Origin: Hetaerina americana
Taxonomy: Eukaryota > Arthropoda > Insecta > Odonata > Calopterygidae
Assembly: GCA_022747635.1 (NCBI GenBank)
Contig: JAKTNV010000066.1
Span: 937,001 to 1,001,000 of the forward strand
Direction: 5' to 3'
Length of the DNA stretch: 64,000 bases
Positions 21,325-32,369 of the stretch are shown here, one piece after another. Every line of letters begins with the position of its first letter. Position 1 is the first letter of the stretch. The notes under the pieces are model-generated. The model did not search any database, was not told where the DNA came from, and worked only from the letters and a program-made list of their open reading frames with translations. The translations under genes were made by a program, and so were the position numbers.

Positions 21325-24075
21325 CTACTGAAGCCTGGGCCTCTTCTTCGCTGGGAGGGCATCTTGGCGATCCATGCTCGCAATGGGGCGCTTATAGCGG
21401 TCCCACGTTGAAACCTGGATCTCTCCGAGGCGTCGGATGGTGGCGACGTCTGAATCCGCAGCCCTCTCGAAGAATCTTCGAGACAGCTCCGGAAGAAGGA
21501 CGTTCAGAGGTTCCATGTTCCCGTCCTGGTGCATCTCTTCCACGCGGGCGTAGCGCCCGCATCCCAAGATGCACCGTAGCGCAGAGTTCTGCACCACTTG
21601 GATGAGAGCGAGGGTAGACTTCGGCACTCCTGACCATACCGGCGCTGCGTACGTGATGACAGGCAACACGCACGCTCGGTACAGTCGACGCTTCGTTTCC
21701 GAGCTCAGGACCCCCGGACGAATAATCGGCCGAAGCCGGTTAAGCGCCGCGAAGGCCTTCCCTCGGACACGTCGCGCTTGGGCGTTCCAAAGGAGTTTCC
21801 GGTCCATCAGCACTCCGAGGTAGAGAACCTCGGATTCCCACGGAAGGGTGACTCCATTCACCGACAGCTCCTCTTCTGTCGGCGCTCCTCTGCCGGTATG
21901 GAAGACGATTGCCTTCGTTTTCCCGGCATTGACTGCAAACCGCCAGCGACGATACCACGAAAGTAGCTCGTCGACGACGATCTGCAGCCTCTCCACGGCG
22001 AAAGATATTCGCCGGGAGCTGCACAGGAGCGCCGCGTCGTCCGCGTATAGTGACAGGACCTCGTGCCTCCCATGACTCCTGGGAATGTCATGGGAGAAGA
22101 TGTTGAATAATACTGGCCCGAGAACCGAACCCTGGGGGACACCAGCGGAGATCCGGTGCACCCCAGAGAACGAGTCAGACCAGGAAACGACGAAGGTCCT
22201 GTCTCTTAGGTAGGAGCGGATCACCTCGATGATCCACGTCGGGAAGTGGAGTCTCCGCATCTTCAACAGCAGTGCCTGGTGCCAGACGCGGTCAAACGCC
22301 TTGCTGACGTCGAAAAATGCGCCTGCCACCGACATCTTCCTGTTGAAGGCGTCCGTGATGAAGTCCGTGGTTCTCACCAGCTGATGGACCGTGGAATGCC
22401 GCTCGCGGAAGCCGAACTGCTCATCCGGGAGGATGTCAGCCTCTCGGACGAAACCTATTATCGGCTCCAGCAGAAGTCTCTCGTACATCTTCCCGAATCC
22501 GTCGAGTAGAGAAATGGGCCGGAAGTCTCCGGGTCCCACCTCCGTCCTCGACGTCTTCGGGAGACATATGATCCTCGCTCTCTTCCAAGTGGTCGGGAAA
22601 TAGGAAATCCTGACGCAGCCGTTGTAGATGCTGGTCAGGTACGCCACCGCTGCATTCGGAAGTTCCCGGATGACGATATTGGGTATATCGTCATTTCCCG
22701 GGGCTTTCCTCTTGCGTAAGCAGCGTATCGTGCCCAGAACGTCCTCCTTCCGGAACTGGGGAGCAGCCTTAGCATCTTCAGGGGCAGCATTCACCGCTTC
22801 CTCCGACACCGCGATCTCCTCCTCGATGGCCGCCGAATCCGCGTTCCCGGGGTTAGGACTGAAGGTGCCCTCGAGATAGGTCGCAAGCATTTCTGCCTTC
22901 GCCCCGGGAGATGTCGCCACCTCATCACCGCAGAATACGATGGGGTCCAGTCGCTGGCTTCCTCGCAGCTTCCTGCAGATCTTCCAGATCTCTTCCATGT
23001 CCTCCGCGCCATCCTCCCGCAAGAGATCTTCCCGTAGGTGCGCCTCCCAGTTGTCCGAGCGGACTTCCTGGAGGGCGCAGCGGACTTCCCGGTCAAGCGC
23101 ATGTAGCTGCTGCCGAAGGTCGTCGGTCCTGTACCGCTGCCAGCGCCTGCGGATGTTATTCCGGCGCGTGATGAGTCCGCGAACCGGGGGAGGAAGCGGC
23201 ACACGCAAGTAGTACGAGCGCCTCTCCCTTCTAGGAATCGCAGCCTCAATGGCAGCGGTGATGGTAGCAGTGAGATGACCGACCATTTGGTCTGCCATCT
23301 CCTCCGATGTTGGTGGAGTCAGTTCCCTCGGCAGCTTACCAGCGATGAGCCCTCGGAAGGTCTTCCAGTCCGCGGCACGAAGGTCAAGTTGAGATCTGGC
23401 TGGAATCACTGGAACTCTGGTCCCCAGCAGCAGGATGGTCGGGGTATGATCCGACGACAGTTCAACACACGAGTGCATACTGAGAGACGTCCGGACACCA
23501 CGTGAGATTGCAATGTCAAGGACGTCTCCAAGCTGGTGCGTCGCCGTCGCCGGGCCAATCACCGTTAGTCCCTCGTCGTCTGCAAGCTCGCGGAGGGCTT
23601 GTCCTCTCGTGTTGAGAGACCTTGAATTCCAGGTGGGGTGCTTGGCGTTGAGGTCTCCCAGAATGATGGCCGGGCTGCCGTTTCCTAGTAGGTCCAGGAT
23701 GAGATCCGGGTCCCAGGGCTTCCCTGGCGGGAAGTATAGGGAAGATATCCGGAGCCATTCTCCCCGCGTCCGGACGTCCACCGAGACAGCCTCCGCGTTC
23801 CGATGAGTGATCATTCGGCACGCTCGGTGTTCAATGTTATTCCGGACGAGGATGGCCGCACCTCCTGATGTTCGACCACCCTGGCGCTGAAGTTCCCGAT
23901 CAGACCTGAAGATGGTCCAGCCGGGGAGTCTCCATGCGTCGGACGGACGGAGATGCGTCTCATTGATGGCTGCAACGGCAGCATTCTTGTCCTGGAGGAA
24001 CGCCCGAAGTTCTTCACGAGGGCGAAGAATGCCGTTGGCGTTCCACTGGACGAGCACTAGAGGGTCTCTACCCAT
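21325..24075 (-). CDS. Jockey-type LINE ORF2: endonuclease-reverse transcriptase
   Basis: The 916-residue product nicks target DNA and reverse-transcribes the element RNA at the nick. The N-terminal ~225 residues form an apurinic-like endonuclease: VQWNANGI, INETHLRPSD, LGDLNAKHPTWNS and the catalytic SSDHTPTILL are all visible. The reverse transcriptase spans roughly residues 470-760, with RKAPGNDDIPN, FRPISLLDGFGKMYERLL, DVSKAFDRVWH, GVPQGSVLGPVLFN and the YADDAALL catalytic box near residue 675. The C-terminal tail ends with a WDRYKRPI-like segment seen in Jockey proteins. Length is normal for the family. The start ATG lies within the end of ORF1 (8-nt overlap), suggesting termination-reinitiation. 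No frameshift or stop is seen. Confidence 0.92.
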   Translation of the reverse strand: MGRDPLVLVQWNANGILRPREELRAFLQDKNAAVAAINETHLRPSDAWRLPGWTIFRSDRELQRQGGRTSGGAAILVRNNIEHRACRMITHRNAEAVSVDVRTRGEWLRISSLYFPPGKPWDPDLILDLLGNGSPAIILGDLNAKHPTWNSRSLNTRGQALRELADDEGLTVIGPATATHQLGDVLDIAISRGVRTSLSMHSCVELSSDHTPTILLLGTRVPVIPARSQLDLRAADWKTFRGLIAGKLPRELTPPTSEEMADQMVGHLTATITAAIEAAIPRRERRSYYLRVPLPPPVRGLITRRNNIRRRWQRYRTDDLRQQLHALDREVRCALQEVRSDNWEAHLREDLLREDGAEDMEEIWKICRKLRGSQRLDPIVFCGDEVATSPGAKAEMLATYLEGTFSPNPGNADSAAIEEEIAVSEEAVNAAPEDAKAAPQFRKEDVLGTIRCLRKRKAPGNDDIPNIVIRELPNAAVAYLTSIYNGCVRISYFPTTWKRARIICLPKTSRTEVGPGDFRPISLLDGFGKMYERLLLEPIIGFVREADILPDEQFGFRERHSTVHQLVRTTDFITDAFNRKMSVAGAFFDVSKAFDRVWHQALLLKMRRLHFPTWIIEVIRSYLRDRTFVVSWSDSFSGVHRISAGVPQGSVLGPVLFNIFSHDIPRSHGRHEVLSLYADDAALLCSSRRISFAVERLQIVVDELLSWYRRWRFAVNAGKTKAIVFHTGRGAPTEEELSVNGVTLPWESEVLYLGVLMDRKLLWNAQARRVRGKAFAALNRLRPIIRPGVLSSETKRRLYRACVLPVITYAAPVWSGVPKSTLALIQVVQNSALRCILGCGRYARVEEMHQDGNMEPLNVLLPELSRRFFERAADSDVATIRRLGEIQVSTWDRYKRPIASMDRQDALPAKKRPRLQ

Positions 24076-25978
24076 GACTGGGTGAAGAAACCGATCTTGC
24101 GCTCGCCAGTTCCTCCAGGAGTGAGAGGAGCAGGAGCCCTTGCTTGCTGCTGATGTACCGCCTCAGAGTCTTGGAGATCGTCGCAACTGTCACCCAAAGC
24201 TCCTGGTCCTCCTGCAGAGCAATGGAGGCGACGGGAGCGACAGCCGCGGAAGCAATCTCTGGGTCACGGGGAGCGTTGGTCCTGACAAGGGCCGTCCTTG
24301 CCTGGTCCGGGGGTGCGTCGGTCGGCGGTGTTTTGGCTGGCTTTTCCGCTGCAGCTTCCTCCTTCTTCTCCGCAGGAGCTAGAAGGGAGTTCTTCTTCTT
24401 CTTTTTGGAAGACTTAGAGGGCACAGGCTTGGCGGCGCCTGCTGGCGTCGACGTTCCCCGGTCCTCTGCCGTACTCTCCTTCTCCATTGTCCCCGGAAGG
24501 ACTTCCCCTTTGACTTTCGGGGCCGAGGTTGACAAGTCCTCGGTCCTCTCTGTGCTCGGGGGAGGGGAAGAGATCTGGTACCGGGCGTTTGTCGCCGTGT
24601 CTATCTCCATTTGGTCCTGAGAAGGGCCTTTTAAGATCGTGGCGAAGGATTTTCCCCCCTCCACTTTCTTCGCTGCAGCCCTTGCCGGCACAGGTTTCTT
24701 CGCCGGCTTCCCAGCAGCCGGAGCAACCTTTCTTTTCGCGTCGCCGTTTTCCTTGTGGCGGCGGAAGGCCTCCATCACCACAGGACAGCGTCGAGCAACA
24801 GCAGCGTGGTCACCTCCGCAGTTTGCGCAGATGGCTGCGTCAGTCCTCCCCCTGGAGCACTCCTCCACTCGATGGGCTCCAGCACACCGAAGGCACCTGG
24901 TGGCGCAGCGACATGCAAGGGAAATGTGCCCGAAGCGCATGCAGTTATTGCACTGCAACGGGCCACCTCCCCCACGGCACTGTTCCACCGTGACGAAGCA
25001 GTAGTGCAGCTTTCGGATGTCCCTTGGCTGCACTGCTCTCGGCGTCCTCACGACATTCGCCACGAGGCGATCAATGGGGACCGGTTTCCCAGCCTCCATG
25101 ACCGTCAGGCGACGAAGGCTTCTGACGACGTAGCCAAGTGACTGAAGGGCCGCAGTCACCTTGTCATCGCTGACCCACCGAGATACGCCCTTGATGAAAA
25201 GCTTCACCCCGGGAATTCTCTCGATGGGCTGAGTGTGGTATTGGATCCTCAAGGAATCCAGTACCGCAGTCGCCTTTCGGTGACCCTCAATGGTCTCGGT
25301 GACGAGTCGGATGGAAGATCGCCTGACCTCCAATCCAAACTCGTCCCCGAGTTCCTTTTCCAGTCGCTCGATGAGCCCCTGGACGTCCGTGACGCCATAC
25401 AGCACAATGGGAGGCGTCTTCCTTTTTGTCACCGTTGGTGCTCCTTCGGTGGCAGCAGGCCTCGGGATGGCGTCGTCCGTAGGGGTTGACGTCTTCTTCT
25501 TCTTTTTCTTTGAGCCGACGACGGTAAAACCGTCGCCCGACTCGTCGCCCGAGTCCAGGGCTCGGGCAGCTCCCTCCTCATCACCTGGGAGCGCCGAAGA
25601 CGAAGTTGGTTGCGAGGAAACCGGCAGCACCGTTTTTCTCGCTTCCTTCTTCCTCTTGGCGGTCTTGCGACCTTGCTGGTCGTCAACTCCAGTTTGGTCC
25701 TGAAAAGGGCCGCTGGAGCTATCCTGTGTCACCGTTGGTGCTGGATCTGTTTTTGTGGCAGGTACGTTGCCAGCGGTCTCCTTTGGTTTCGCCGTCCACG
25801 GGATCGGGGAAGCCGACGCTGGCGCCGACTCCCCTCTCCCGAACACACGACGAAGGTCCTCAGGAGACACAATTCCAGACGACGACGTCCTGTCGCCAGT
25901 TGATGCTGTACGGCGATGCCCCTTCGTCCTCTCCTGAGGCAACGCGAGCGCTGAGTCGGCCTTAACTGCACGAGGCAT
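24068..25978 (-). CDS. Jockey-type LINE ORF1: gag-like RNA-binding protein
   Basis: The 636-residue protein packages element RNA. Residues 1-190 are low-complexity, rich in Ala, Thr, Ser, Pro and Lys, with a six-lysine run near residue 160. A pre-zinc-knuckle domain starts at about residue 190 (PPIVLYGVTDVQGLIERL) and continues with KLFIKGVSRWVSDDKV. Three consecutive CCHC-type knuckles follow at about residues 340-400 (CNNCMRFGHISLAC, CLRCAGAHRVEEC, CANCGGDHAAVARRC). The C-terminus is again Lys/Ala/Pro-rich. Start choice: the first ATG after the 5' target duplication, 23 nt inside the element. The stop overlaps the ORF2 start. Architecture and knuckle number fit Jockey-clade ORF1. Confidence 0.9.
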   Translation of the reverse strand: MPRAVKADSALALPQERTKGHRRTASTGDRTSSSGIVSPEDLRRVFGRGESAPASASPIPWTAKPKETAGNVPATKTDPAPTVTQDSSSGPFQDQTGVDDQQGRKTAKRKKEARKTVLPVSSQPTSSSALPGDEEGAARALDSGDESGDGFTVVGSKKKKKKTSTPTDDAIPRPAATEGAPTVTKRKTPPIVLYGVTDVQGLIERLEKELGDEFGLEVRRSSIRLVTETIEGHRKATAVLDSLRIQYHTQPIERIPGVKLFIKGVSRWVSDDKVTAALQSLGYVVRSLRRLTVMEAGKPVPIDRLVANVVRTPRAVQPRDIRKLHYCFVTVEQCRGGGGPLQCNNCMRFGHISLACRCATRCLRCAGAHRVEECSRGRTDAAICANCGGDHAAVARRCPVVMEAFRRHKENGDAKRKVAPAAGKPAKKPVPARAAAKKVEGGKSFATILKGPSQDQMEIDTATNARYQISSPPPSTERTEDLSTSAPKVKGEVLPGTMEKESTAEDRGTSTPAGAAKPVPSKSSKKKKKNSLLAPAEKKEEAAAEKPAKTPPTDAPPDQARTALVRTNAPRDPEIASAAVAPVASIALQEDQELWVTVATISKTLRRYISSKQGLLLLSLLEELASARSVSSPSHG

Positions 25979-26001
25979 AGCGGGCTCTCTCTTGGGATTC
26001 C

Positions 26002-26048
26002 ATACGTGTTCCTATCCCTTTTCCTTATATATGTTTCTGTATATATGA

Positions 26049-26110
<62 letters not shown>
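26002..26110. repeat. second target duplication, module B end, (TA)n array
   Basis: ATACGTGTTCC (26,002-26,012) duplicates 21,192-21,202. It is followed by the CCCTTTTCCTTATATATG end of module B and a ~60-bp TA array. This is the right border of module B displaced by the LINE. Confidence 0.9.
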
Positions 26111-26111
<1 letters not shown>

Positions 26112-26299
26112 GGTCGCGGTAATCCAGGGGGCTTGACTACTGACGGGAGGGTTACGGGTTCGATTCCCACACAAGCCTCTGGGCACCTGCAGCTCCACCC
26201 AGGCTTTGTGATTTTTCGGGTACCATATCTTCCTGGGAAACCATAACCAGCACAGGGAAAGGAACTGGCCCCCCAACCCTGATGTGTGAATTTCACACA
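26111..26299 (+). mobile_element. tRNA-derived SINE, family 1, copy b
   Basis: The head reads GGTCGCGGTAATCCAGG (diverged A box), the B box is GGGTTCGATTCCC, and the body is GATTTTTCGGGTACC...CCTGATGTGTGAATTTCACA. The head abuts the TA array, as in copies a and d. Confidence 0.8.
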
Positions 26300-26546
26300 A
26301 TTTATTTTATATTATATATATGTTTATTTATTTGTTAATTTATTTATTTATATTTAAATTCATATTCATATGTATATTTATATTTATATAAATATGATAG
26401 TTTACTGTAGTACATATCTTTCCATTCTACTGTATTTGAATGCTAGACAAGGCTGCATATTCTACGGAGAATAATGTGGTGCTTTCCCGTTGCCTTCCAC
26501 ATCGCAGTGCTGAGGCCGATACCGTGCACACACAAACACACACACG

Positions 26547-26613
<67 letters not shown>

Positions 26614-26800
26614 GTATATGTATATGTATATATATATATATATACACACACGCGTTATTTATTTCTTCGCGTAACAGGCATCTGGAATAAATCAGTTTTT
26701 TATCACACAATATACCATCGTGTTTTAAATATTATTGATGTTACAGATTATATCCGTAGCATCATTCGACGCCGAATTATGCTGTAAGAGATGTACCCAT
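26300..26800. repeat. AT-rich stretch with (CA)n-(TA)n-(TATG)n arrays
   Basis: A-T rich DNA (26,300-26,420), then CA repeats (about 26,528-26,561), a long TA array (26,562-26,607), TATG units (26,608-26,628), TA again and CA. There is no gene. Confidence 0.85.
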
Positions 26801-28438
26801 GGCATTCACCCATTTCCAGGAGAAATTCTGGCAAAGCCAACGTGGGAAGCAGGGCCACTCTAGCTTCAAATGGATCGAACTCCATTTGAGAGGTTCTTCG
26901 GTGAAATTTACAGGGCATATCAGGAGAGGTCAACGCCCTTAAAGTACAAATGAAGAAGGCTTGCCTCCAACTCTCCATTGACCACCACTGCCGCAGCTAT
27001 GGTCCACCTGCGTCCTCGCATTTCCAAGGCTACCAGCCACGGTCCCTTCATTACGGGGATTGGCCTCTCGCCGACCCTTTCCCGCGCTATTACACCCTCA
27101 CGCGCCCAGGGTCAACCCTCCCTTCCTCCTCCCAAACCCTGATTAAGGGTACGGATCCTAACACCCAACTCGAATAACACCGTTCCGAAGATTTCGCTCG
27201 CACTTGTCTGAGGACGGTTTCCACGCATTGAATGTTTCAGAGCAGGCAAGGTCATCAATGTCATGTCGCTGGTCACCCCATTAGTCGTCACTCTCAAGGA
27301 GGTTCGTCCATTTGCCACACACTTCCGTTTCACCAAATTGTATGTAGTACGAAACATTGCCTATTTCTTGGAATTTTGAAAAACATGCATTCGCGTACTC
27401 TTTTTCTTAAAAATGTCCAATTGAAAATGAACTACTTACGCCTATTGTAGATGAATCAGTTCTGATTAATGGTTTTAGGTGAAACATTATTTTATTGATT
27501 CATATTGGAAATGAAAAATAGTAACTTTGTGACTCGACAGAAATTTGATTTCCAAACTAAAAATTAATCGAATGTATGCCTTATTCTGACGTTTTCCTAG
27601 TATCGCCATCTAATTTTGGAGAAAAAAAATATCAAAGGTGAATTATTTACGCTTTACATTTTTCTTCAGGATATTTGGTCTCTGCGGATACGCACACAAA
27701 TTGTTTTCCATGGATAATCAGGTTGCGATGGAACTGAAACGAATAACATGGACCAAATTCCCCGCTACTTCATCATTATTTGATTTTTTTCGTTAAGTTG
27801 GTTTAAAAAAATGAATCAACCAAGTAAGTCAAACTTCCATAGCAACAGCGCAAGTTACGCAATATGCCATATTTGCTATCGTGCTTCGTAGATTACGTCT
27901 CGGCAATGGAAATGAAATCCTTAATCGGGGGTGCGATCGCACACATTATAACCTTGATTTTCATTAGTGATAATAGCTAATCTTCATCTTAATACACACA
28001 CATAAGATCACCGAGAAGAGTATTAGCAAACATGGCAGTTATGGAGTGAGGTCAGACCCCTTGAGGGCAATCCAAAGAACAAACTCGAGGAACAGGAGAA
28101 AGGGTCATTTTGTGGCTTTACACTTGCCCGAGGGTAGAATAGCCACGCTCTCTATGTTTCACCAAGTGGGGAAGGGTCAAGGTCTCTAAGGTTCACAGAC
28201 TCTAAATGTAACCGTTTTCACATTCATCGCCTCGAATATTGCGAAGTCAATGACATCTATTGGCTTTCCTCTTTTATACGCGTAGAAGGGTAATATATTT
28301 GCCAATATATCTCTCGTTACTCATTCGTTCCTGAACCTCTTCCTGAAAAAAATCTGTCCTATTTTTCCCACAAATACTCAGGTACCTTATAATATCGTAT
28401 GTACTTACCACTGCATTTGGTGAATATTAATATTTTAA
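26801..28438. other. no gene seen
   Basis: About 1.6 kb with a C-rich part (27,000-27,320) and an AT-rich part. A short palindrome AAATGGATCGAACTCCATTT lies at 26,868. No coding exon, RNA or known repeat was recognised. Confidence 0.45.
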
Positions 28439-28505
28439 ATGAGACACTACATCTACATAATACCCCGCAAGCCGTCTCAAGGGAGTGTGGCAGTTCACCA
28501 TCCTT
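28439..28505 (-). mobile_element. CR1/L2-type LINE 3'-terminal fragment
   Basis: The CTACATCTACATAATACCCC terminus and following GTGTGGCAG segment match the 3' end of the LINE at 38.0 kb. It is a dead-on-arrival fragment. Confidence 0.6.
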
Positions 28506-28516
28506 TCTACATATAC

Positions 28517-28800
28517 GAAGCGTGTCCGAAAGGTATCCGACCTGCGTTTTTTTAAATATTTTTTTATTGTGAGGGTGTTGAGCACTGCGGATTTGCTTCA
28601 ATAGGTCAGAATATCAACAAAGAATATTACGCTGAAGTTCTGAAAAGATTGCGTCATGATGCCGTGAGAAGAAAACGACCGCGTCTCTGGTGAAGCGAGG
28701 TGACTGGCTTCTCCACCACGATAACGCGCCAAGCGCATTCATCGAACCTTGTTGTGCAGCAATTTTTGGCGAAACACACATCCATCAGAGTAAGTCTCTA
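28517..28800 (+). pseudogene. mariner-like lineage M3, copy 1
   Basis: A terminal repeat GTGTCCGAAAGGTATCCGAC is followed by a broken transposase: YYAEVLKRLRHDAV, GDWLLHHDNAPSAF and VVQQFLAKH-like pieces. These are the region around the second catalytic Asp of DD34D transposases. Most of the gene, including the HTH, is missing. Confidence 0.65.
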
Positions 28801-29060
28801 AGTGTCCACATATTATCCTTCAACACCTGCACCAACCAGTTAAAAATTTGCTCAATATTTCTTGAACTTACTGTTTGCTTTGTCTTACATTTTGTATGTG
28901 CCGACCTTTTTACGTTTGATGGTTAAGGTGTTATTTTCTAGTGCGATGTCTTGCGTGTGCTTTAGCGAGTGAAGGGGTCATTTCATTGTGTCTCTCTAAT
29001 TCTATGCGAGCCCAGGCAATAAACAACATATGAAATCTTAGTATTCATCAAACATCCAAT

Positions 29061-30140
29061 ATGGTTTCGGAAAACATTCCGGGGGAGGACCTCTCTCACT
29101 CGTCCAACCTGAATTTGGGGAAACAGAACTTCCGTCCCTTGATGTCCAATTCAGTGCCGCCAGCGACACCGCGCGACGAATTATTAGTAATGAGAGAATT
29201 TCCTCGTCCAGAAAGGGCGAAATCTTTGACGAACTTAAAAAACTTGACGACTTATTCCGTAATTAAATGCCCAGATACCAAAGAACGACCGGGAAACTAG
29301 AAGCTAACGTAGGGCAAAGTTGCAATGCCAAGATGATAAGGGAAATTGTCCGGGAAGAGTTGACAAGCTGCAGCAAACCATGCATAACTCCGTCGTTTGC
29401 TGATACTGCTGCCATTCAGAGGAAGGACAACACGAACAAAGTCCTGCTCCCAGGTGGGAAGAAAATCACCACAGAGCGTAGGACGGCAGTGATGATTTAC
29501 CCCTCTGATGACAACAAGGGTATCTAAACCAGTGGAGATGCTAAGAAAGAAATTATGCAATTAATAGACCCGAGTAAAACCGGCATAAAAGTCACCAAAC
29601 TAACGAAAATCAAGGACAAGGGAGTTAGACTGGAGGCGGAAAACCATGATTTGGAACTGAAACTGGAAGAATATCAATGTGTTAACGGGAACATCCTGAA
29701 GACACGCAGAGAGGTTAAATACAAACAAAGAATATGCATTACTGGCGTTAACTCGAACCTATCTGAAGACGACATACTGAAGTGTATCAGGAAACAAAAC
29801 GACCTATTGGATACGTGCCACCTTTAGCTAATCTTTAAGTTTGGGAAACGGGAAAGTATGAGAGTAAATTGTGTCATTGAAGTAGACTGTGACACTAGGA
29901 AAACCTTGAACAACTTAAGAAGGGTCTATGTCGGTAATGACTCACATAAAGTAAGTGATTACATCAAAATCACTCAGTGCTTTAAATGCCAAACTCTGTG
30001 TGCTCCCATTGCTCCGAGGAGCACACTACTAAGGAATGGAAGAAGAATGAAGAAACGCCCACCTGTGCAAATTGTAAATTAGCCAAGATCGAAGACTGCA
30101 ACCATAAGGCGTCGGATATTAAATGCGGTGTGTATCAAAG
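29061..30140 (+). pseudogene. R1-type LINE ORF1 (gag) relic
   Basis: Successive frames at 29,061, 29,267, 29,555 and 29,858 make one broken gag-like protein. They include a charged coiled-coil-like middle (KIKDKGVRLEAENHDLELKL), an RNA-binding-like ICITGVNSNLSEDDILK segment and, at 29,967-30,110, remains of zinc knuckles (QCFKCQ; HCSEEHTTKEW; CANCK). At least three frame changes make it non-functional. The ORF1 end and ORF2 start are about 30 nt apart, near 30,140-30,173. Confidence 0.7.
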
Positions 30141-30172
30141 AAGGCTGCGGAACTTAATAGAGACAATAGACC

Positions 30173-31942
30173 ATGGAGGCATCTAGCAATAGCCTTATAT
30201 TAGCACAAGTCAATCTACAAGGTGCAAAGACGCCAACAGACGAACTAAGAGTAGTAAAGGAGCAGCTTAATTTAGATATTTGCCTTGCTCAAGAACCATA
30301 TATGTTCAAAACACCTAACAGTCATTGGATTATTCCAGGACAGGGCCTTAAAACGAGAATTGTGCCCACCAGGTCAATAAATAGAGGAAAACGCATCTAA
30401 GTTAACTTCTGCCATTAACGACATGATGATGGAAAACATTCCGGTTTACATCAAGCTCGATAATCAACACCGTTGGTGGACCGCTGAACTAGAACGCATG
30501 AAAGAAGTCGTGAACAAACTTCGCAAAGACTATCAAAAGTGTAACTCTCAGGATAAACATATCTTTCTTTGCAGATATGATACCAAGTTAAAGGAATATA
30601 AGCTCAAGATCAAAGAATCCAAACGTAAATCTCGGGAAATATTTAGCTCAAGAAATCTTAACAGCAATGCTTCGGGATTCGTCTACAAACTATTTGCTGA
30701 AAAGGTTAAACTACCCGCGATACTTGGAACTTCTATCCTTGAGGACGGTACCATCCCTCTTACGGAGGAAAAAATTAAAATATCATTAAACACCTTATTG
30801 CCCGACGATACTGCTGACAATTACGAACAATCGATCATTAGGGAGGAGTCACTAATCATGCCGGACACCCCAGACATGGAACCGTTCAACGAGGACGAAG
30901 TATCATCAGCGGTCCAACAAATCAAACCCAAGGAGGCACCTGTACACGACCAGATACATGGGATCATATTAAAAAAACTAGCCGGAAACCTGGACCAATT
31001 CATTGCAAACATCTTTAACGATTGTCTCATGTTTTCCTATTTGCCAGACTCATGGAAAATCGGAACCTTGCATACCATCTTGAAATCTAAGGAAAAGGAT
31101 CCATCTCAACCATTCTAATTCAGGCCAATCACACTGCTTCCGGATCTGGACAAAACATTTGAAAGAGCTATCAAGGGCAGAATTGAAGCTATTTTCGAAA
31201 ACACGCTCTACCACCCTAACCAATATGGATTTAGGAGAGGGAGAAGCACATCGGATGCCATTCACCATCTTTTACGGTTAATCGACAATCAAAGCAAATA
31301 TACCATCGTCATCTTTATCGACATCAAAGGTGCATTCGATTCCGTTTGGTGGCTTCCGTTATACAAGAGCTCAATACCCTAAGGATCCCAGATAATCTAA
31401 TAAAGCTCAGCTATTTTAATAATAGAGAGGTCAGATACTCCACGCAAACAACAAAAACAAGCAAGATTTCAACGAGAGGCTGTCCACAGGGGTCGGTTCT
31501 TGGTCCGTTATTCTGGAATCTTATAACCAGCCAGGTGCTCAGAAGAGGCTTCCCTATTGGGTGCGAGCTCATTTCCTTCGCAGACGACATGGCCCTGACT
31601 ATAGAAGCAAGCACCAGAGCCAAAATGGAACCCATGATTGCGGAATGTATGCATATTATTGAAAACTGGGCAACTGAGAACAAATTAACGACATCGACTG
31701 CTAAAACCCAATATGGAAATTTTTCAAATTACCTTCACAAAATTAGGAAATCGAGAACTAATGTATGTGATATCTGCTTGATAGAGGACACCGCCAAACA
31801 CAGAATTGAAGATTGTATCCGTTATGAAAGAACAAGACTAGAAATATGGCATAACATTGCGGTGAATAAAAATAAATTGCGCGAAATAGTATTATTCTGC
31901 TTAAACACCAATTATGAACTCCTATTTGATTTCGTCACATGA
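30173..31942 (+). pseudogene. R1-type LINE ORF2 (EN-RT) relic
   Basis: It begins with the endonuclease N-terminus (LILAQVNLQGAKTPTDELR, CLAQEPYM), then jumps by deletion near 30,395 to the pre-RT region (HRWWTAELERMK). RT motifs follow: IKPKEAPVHDQIHG, FRPITLLPDLDKTFERAIKG, NQYGFRRGRSTSDAIHHLL, DIKGAFDSVWW, RGCPQGSVLGPLFWNL and a SFADDMAL catalytic box. A stop at 31,117, a frameshift near 31,345 and a deletion near 31,703 (joining RT to a C-terminal C-x2-C...H...C region, CDICLIEDTAKHRIEDC) inactivate it. Motif style (RGCPQGSVLGPLFWN, FADDM) fits the R1 clade. Confidence 0.8.
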
Positions 31943-32350
31943 GTGGTAATTAAGCAATGTAAGCAGACACATCTAACACATTTTATTGTCAGTGTAAATT
32001 TTCCTATTTAACGTGCTCTACAACTAGGCGAGAAATCAAAATATACATTCACGATACATACTATTTTTATCTGTATACATTATGTTGTATGTTTCTGTAC
32101 TTGTGCTGATTATTGTGAAAATATGTACTAATTGTACTTGAAGTGCCTAAATTCTAATGTTCTGTGTATTCTGTGGATGGTTGAGTGTGTAGTGTCAAAT
32201 GTATCATTATGTACCTATTGGAAAGTTGAGAGTTTATGTAAATAACTGTTTAAAAATCTCACATCGAGTAACTTTGGCGATTGAAGACAAAAGGGGAATT
32301 TAATCGTGAGTAGGTACCCCCTCAATCAACATATAGCAGTGTTGTATTAC
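31943..32350 (+). other. probable 3' flank/UTR of the R1-type LINE
   Basis: AT-rich, no coding. It starts right after the ORF2 stop, but the element end and any duplication could not be located. Confidence 0.4.
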
Positions 32351-32369
32351 TACTATGTATGTTGCTACT

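Larger units (their letters stand above)
21203..26001 (-). mobile_element. apparently full-length Jockey-type non-LTR retrotransposon
   Basis: A 4.8-kb element bounded by an exact 11-bp target duplication has only ~23 nt before the first ATG, two long open frames overlapping by 8 nt (ATGGGTAG), and a ~120-nt 3' UTR without a poly-A tail. Both frames are open with no premature stop, unlike every other element in the window. Its base composition is clearly GC-richer than the flanks. It inserted into module B, whose halves still match module A. ORF order, zinc knuckles in ORF1 and endonuclease plus RT without RNase H in ORF2 fit the Jockey clade. It looks young and may be mobilisation-competent. 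Whether the very short 5' UTR is complete is not known. Confidence 0.9.

Noticed and set aside
22791..25971. Many open frames of 60-158 codons overlapping the Jockey ORFs on other frames and strands
   Set aside because: Shadows of GC-rich ORF1/ORF2; no motifs of their own.
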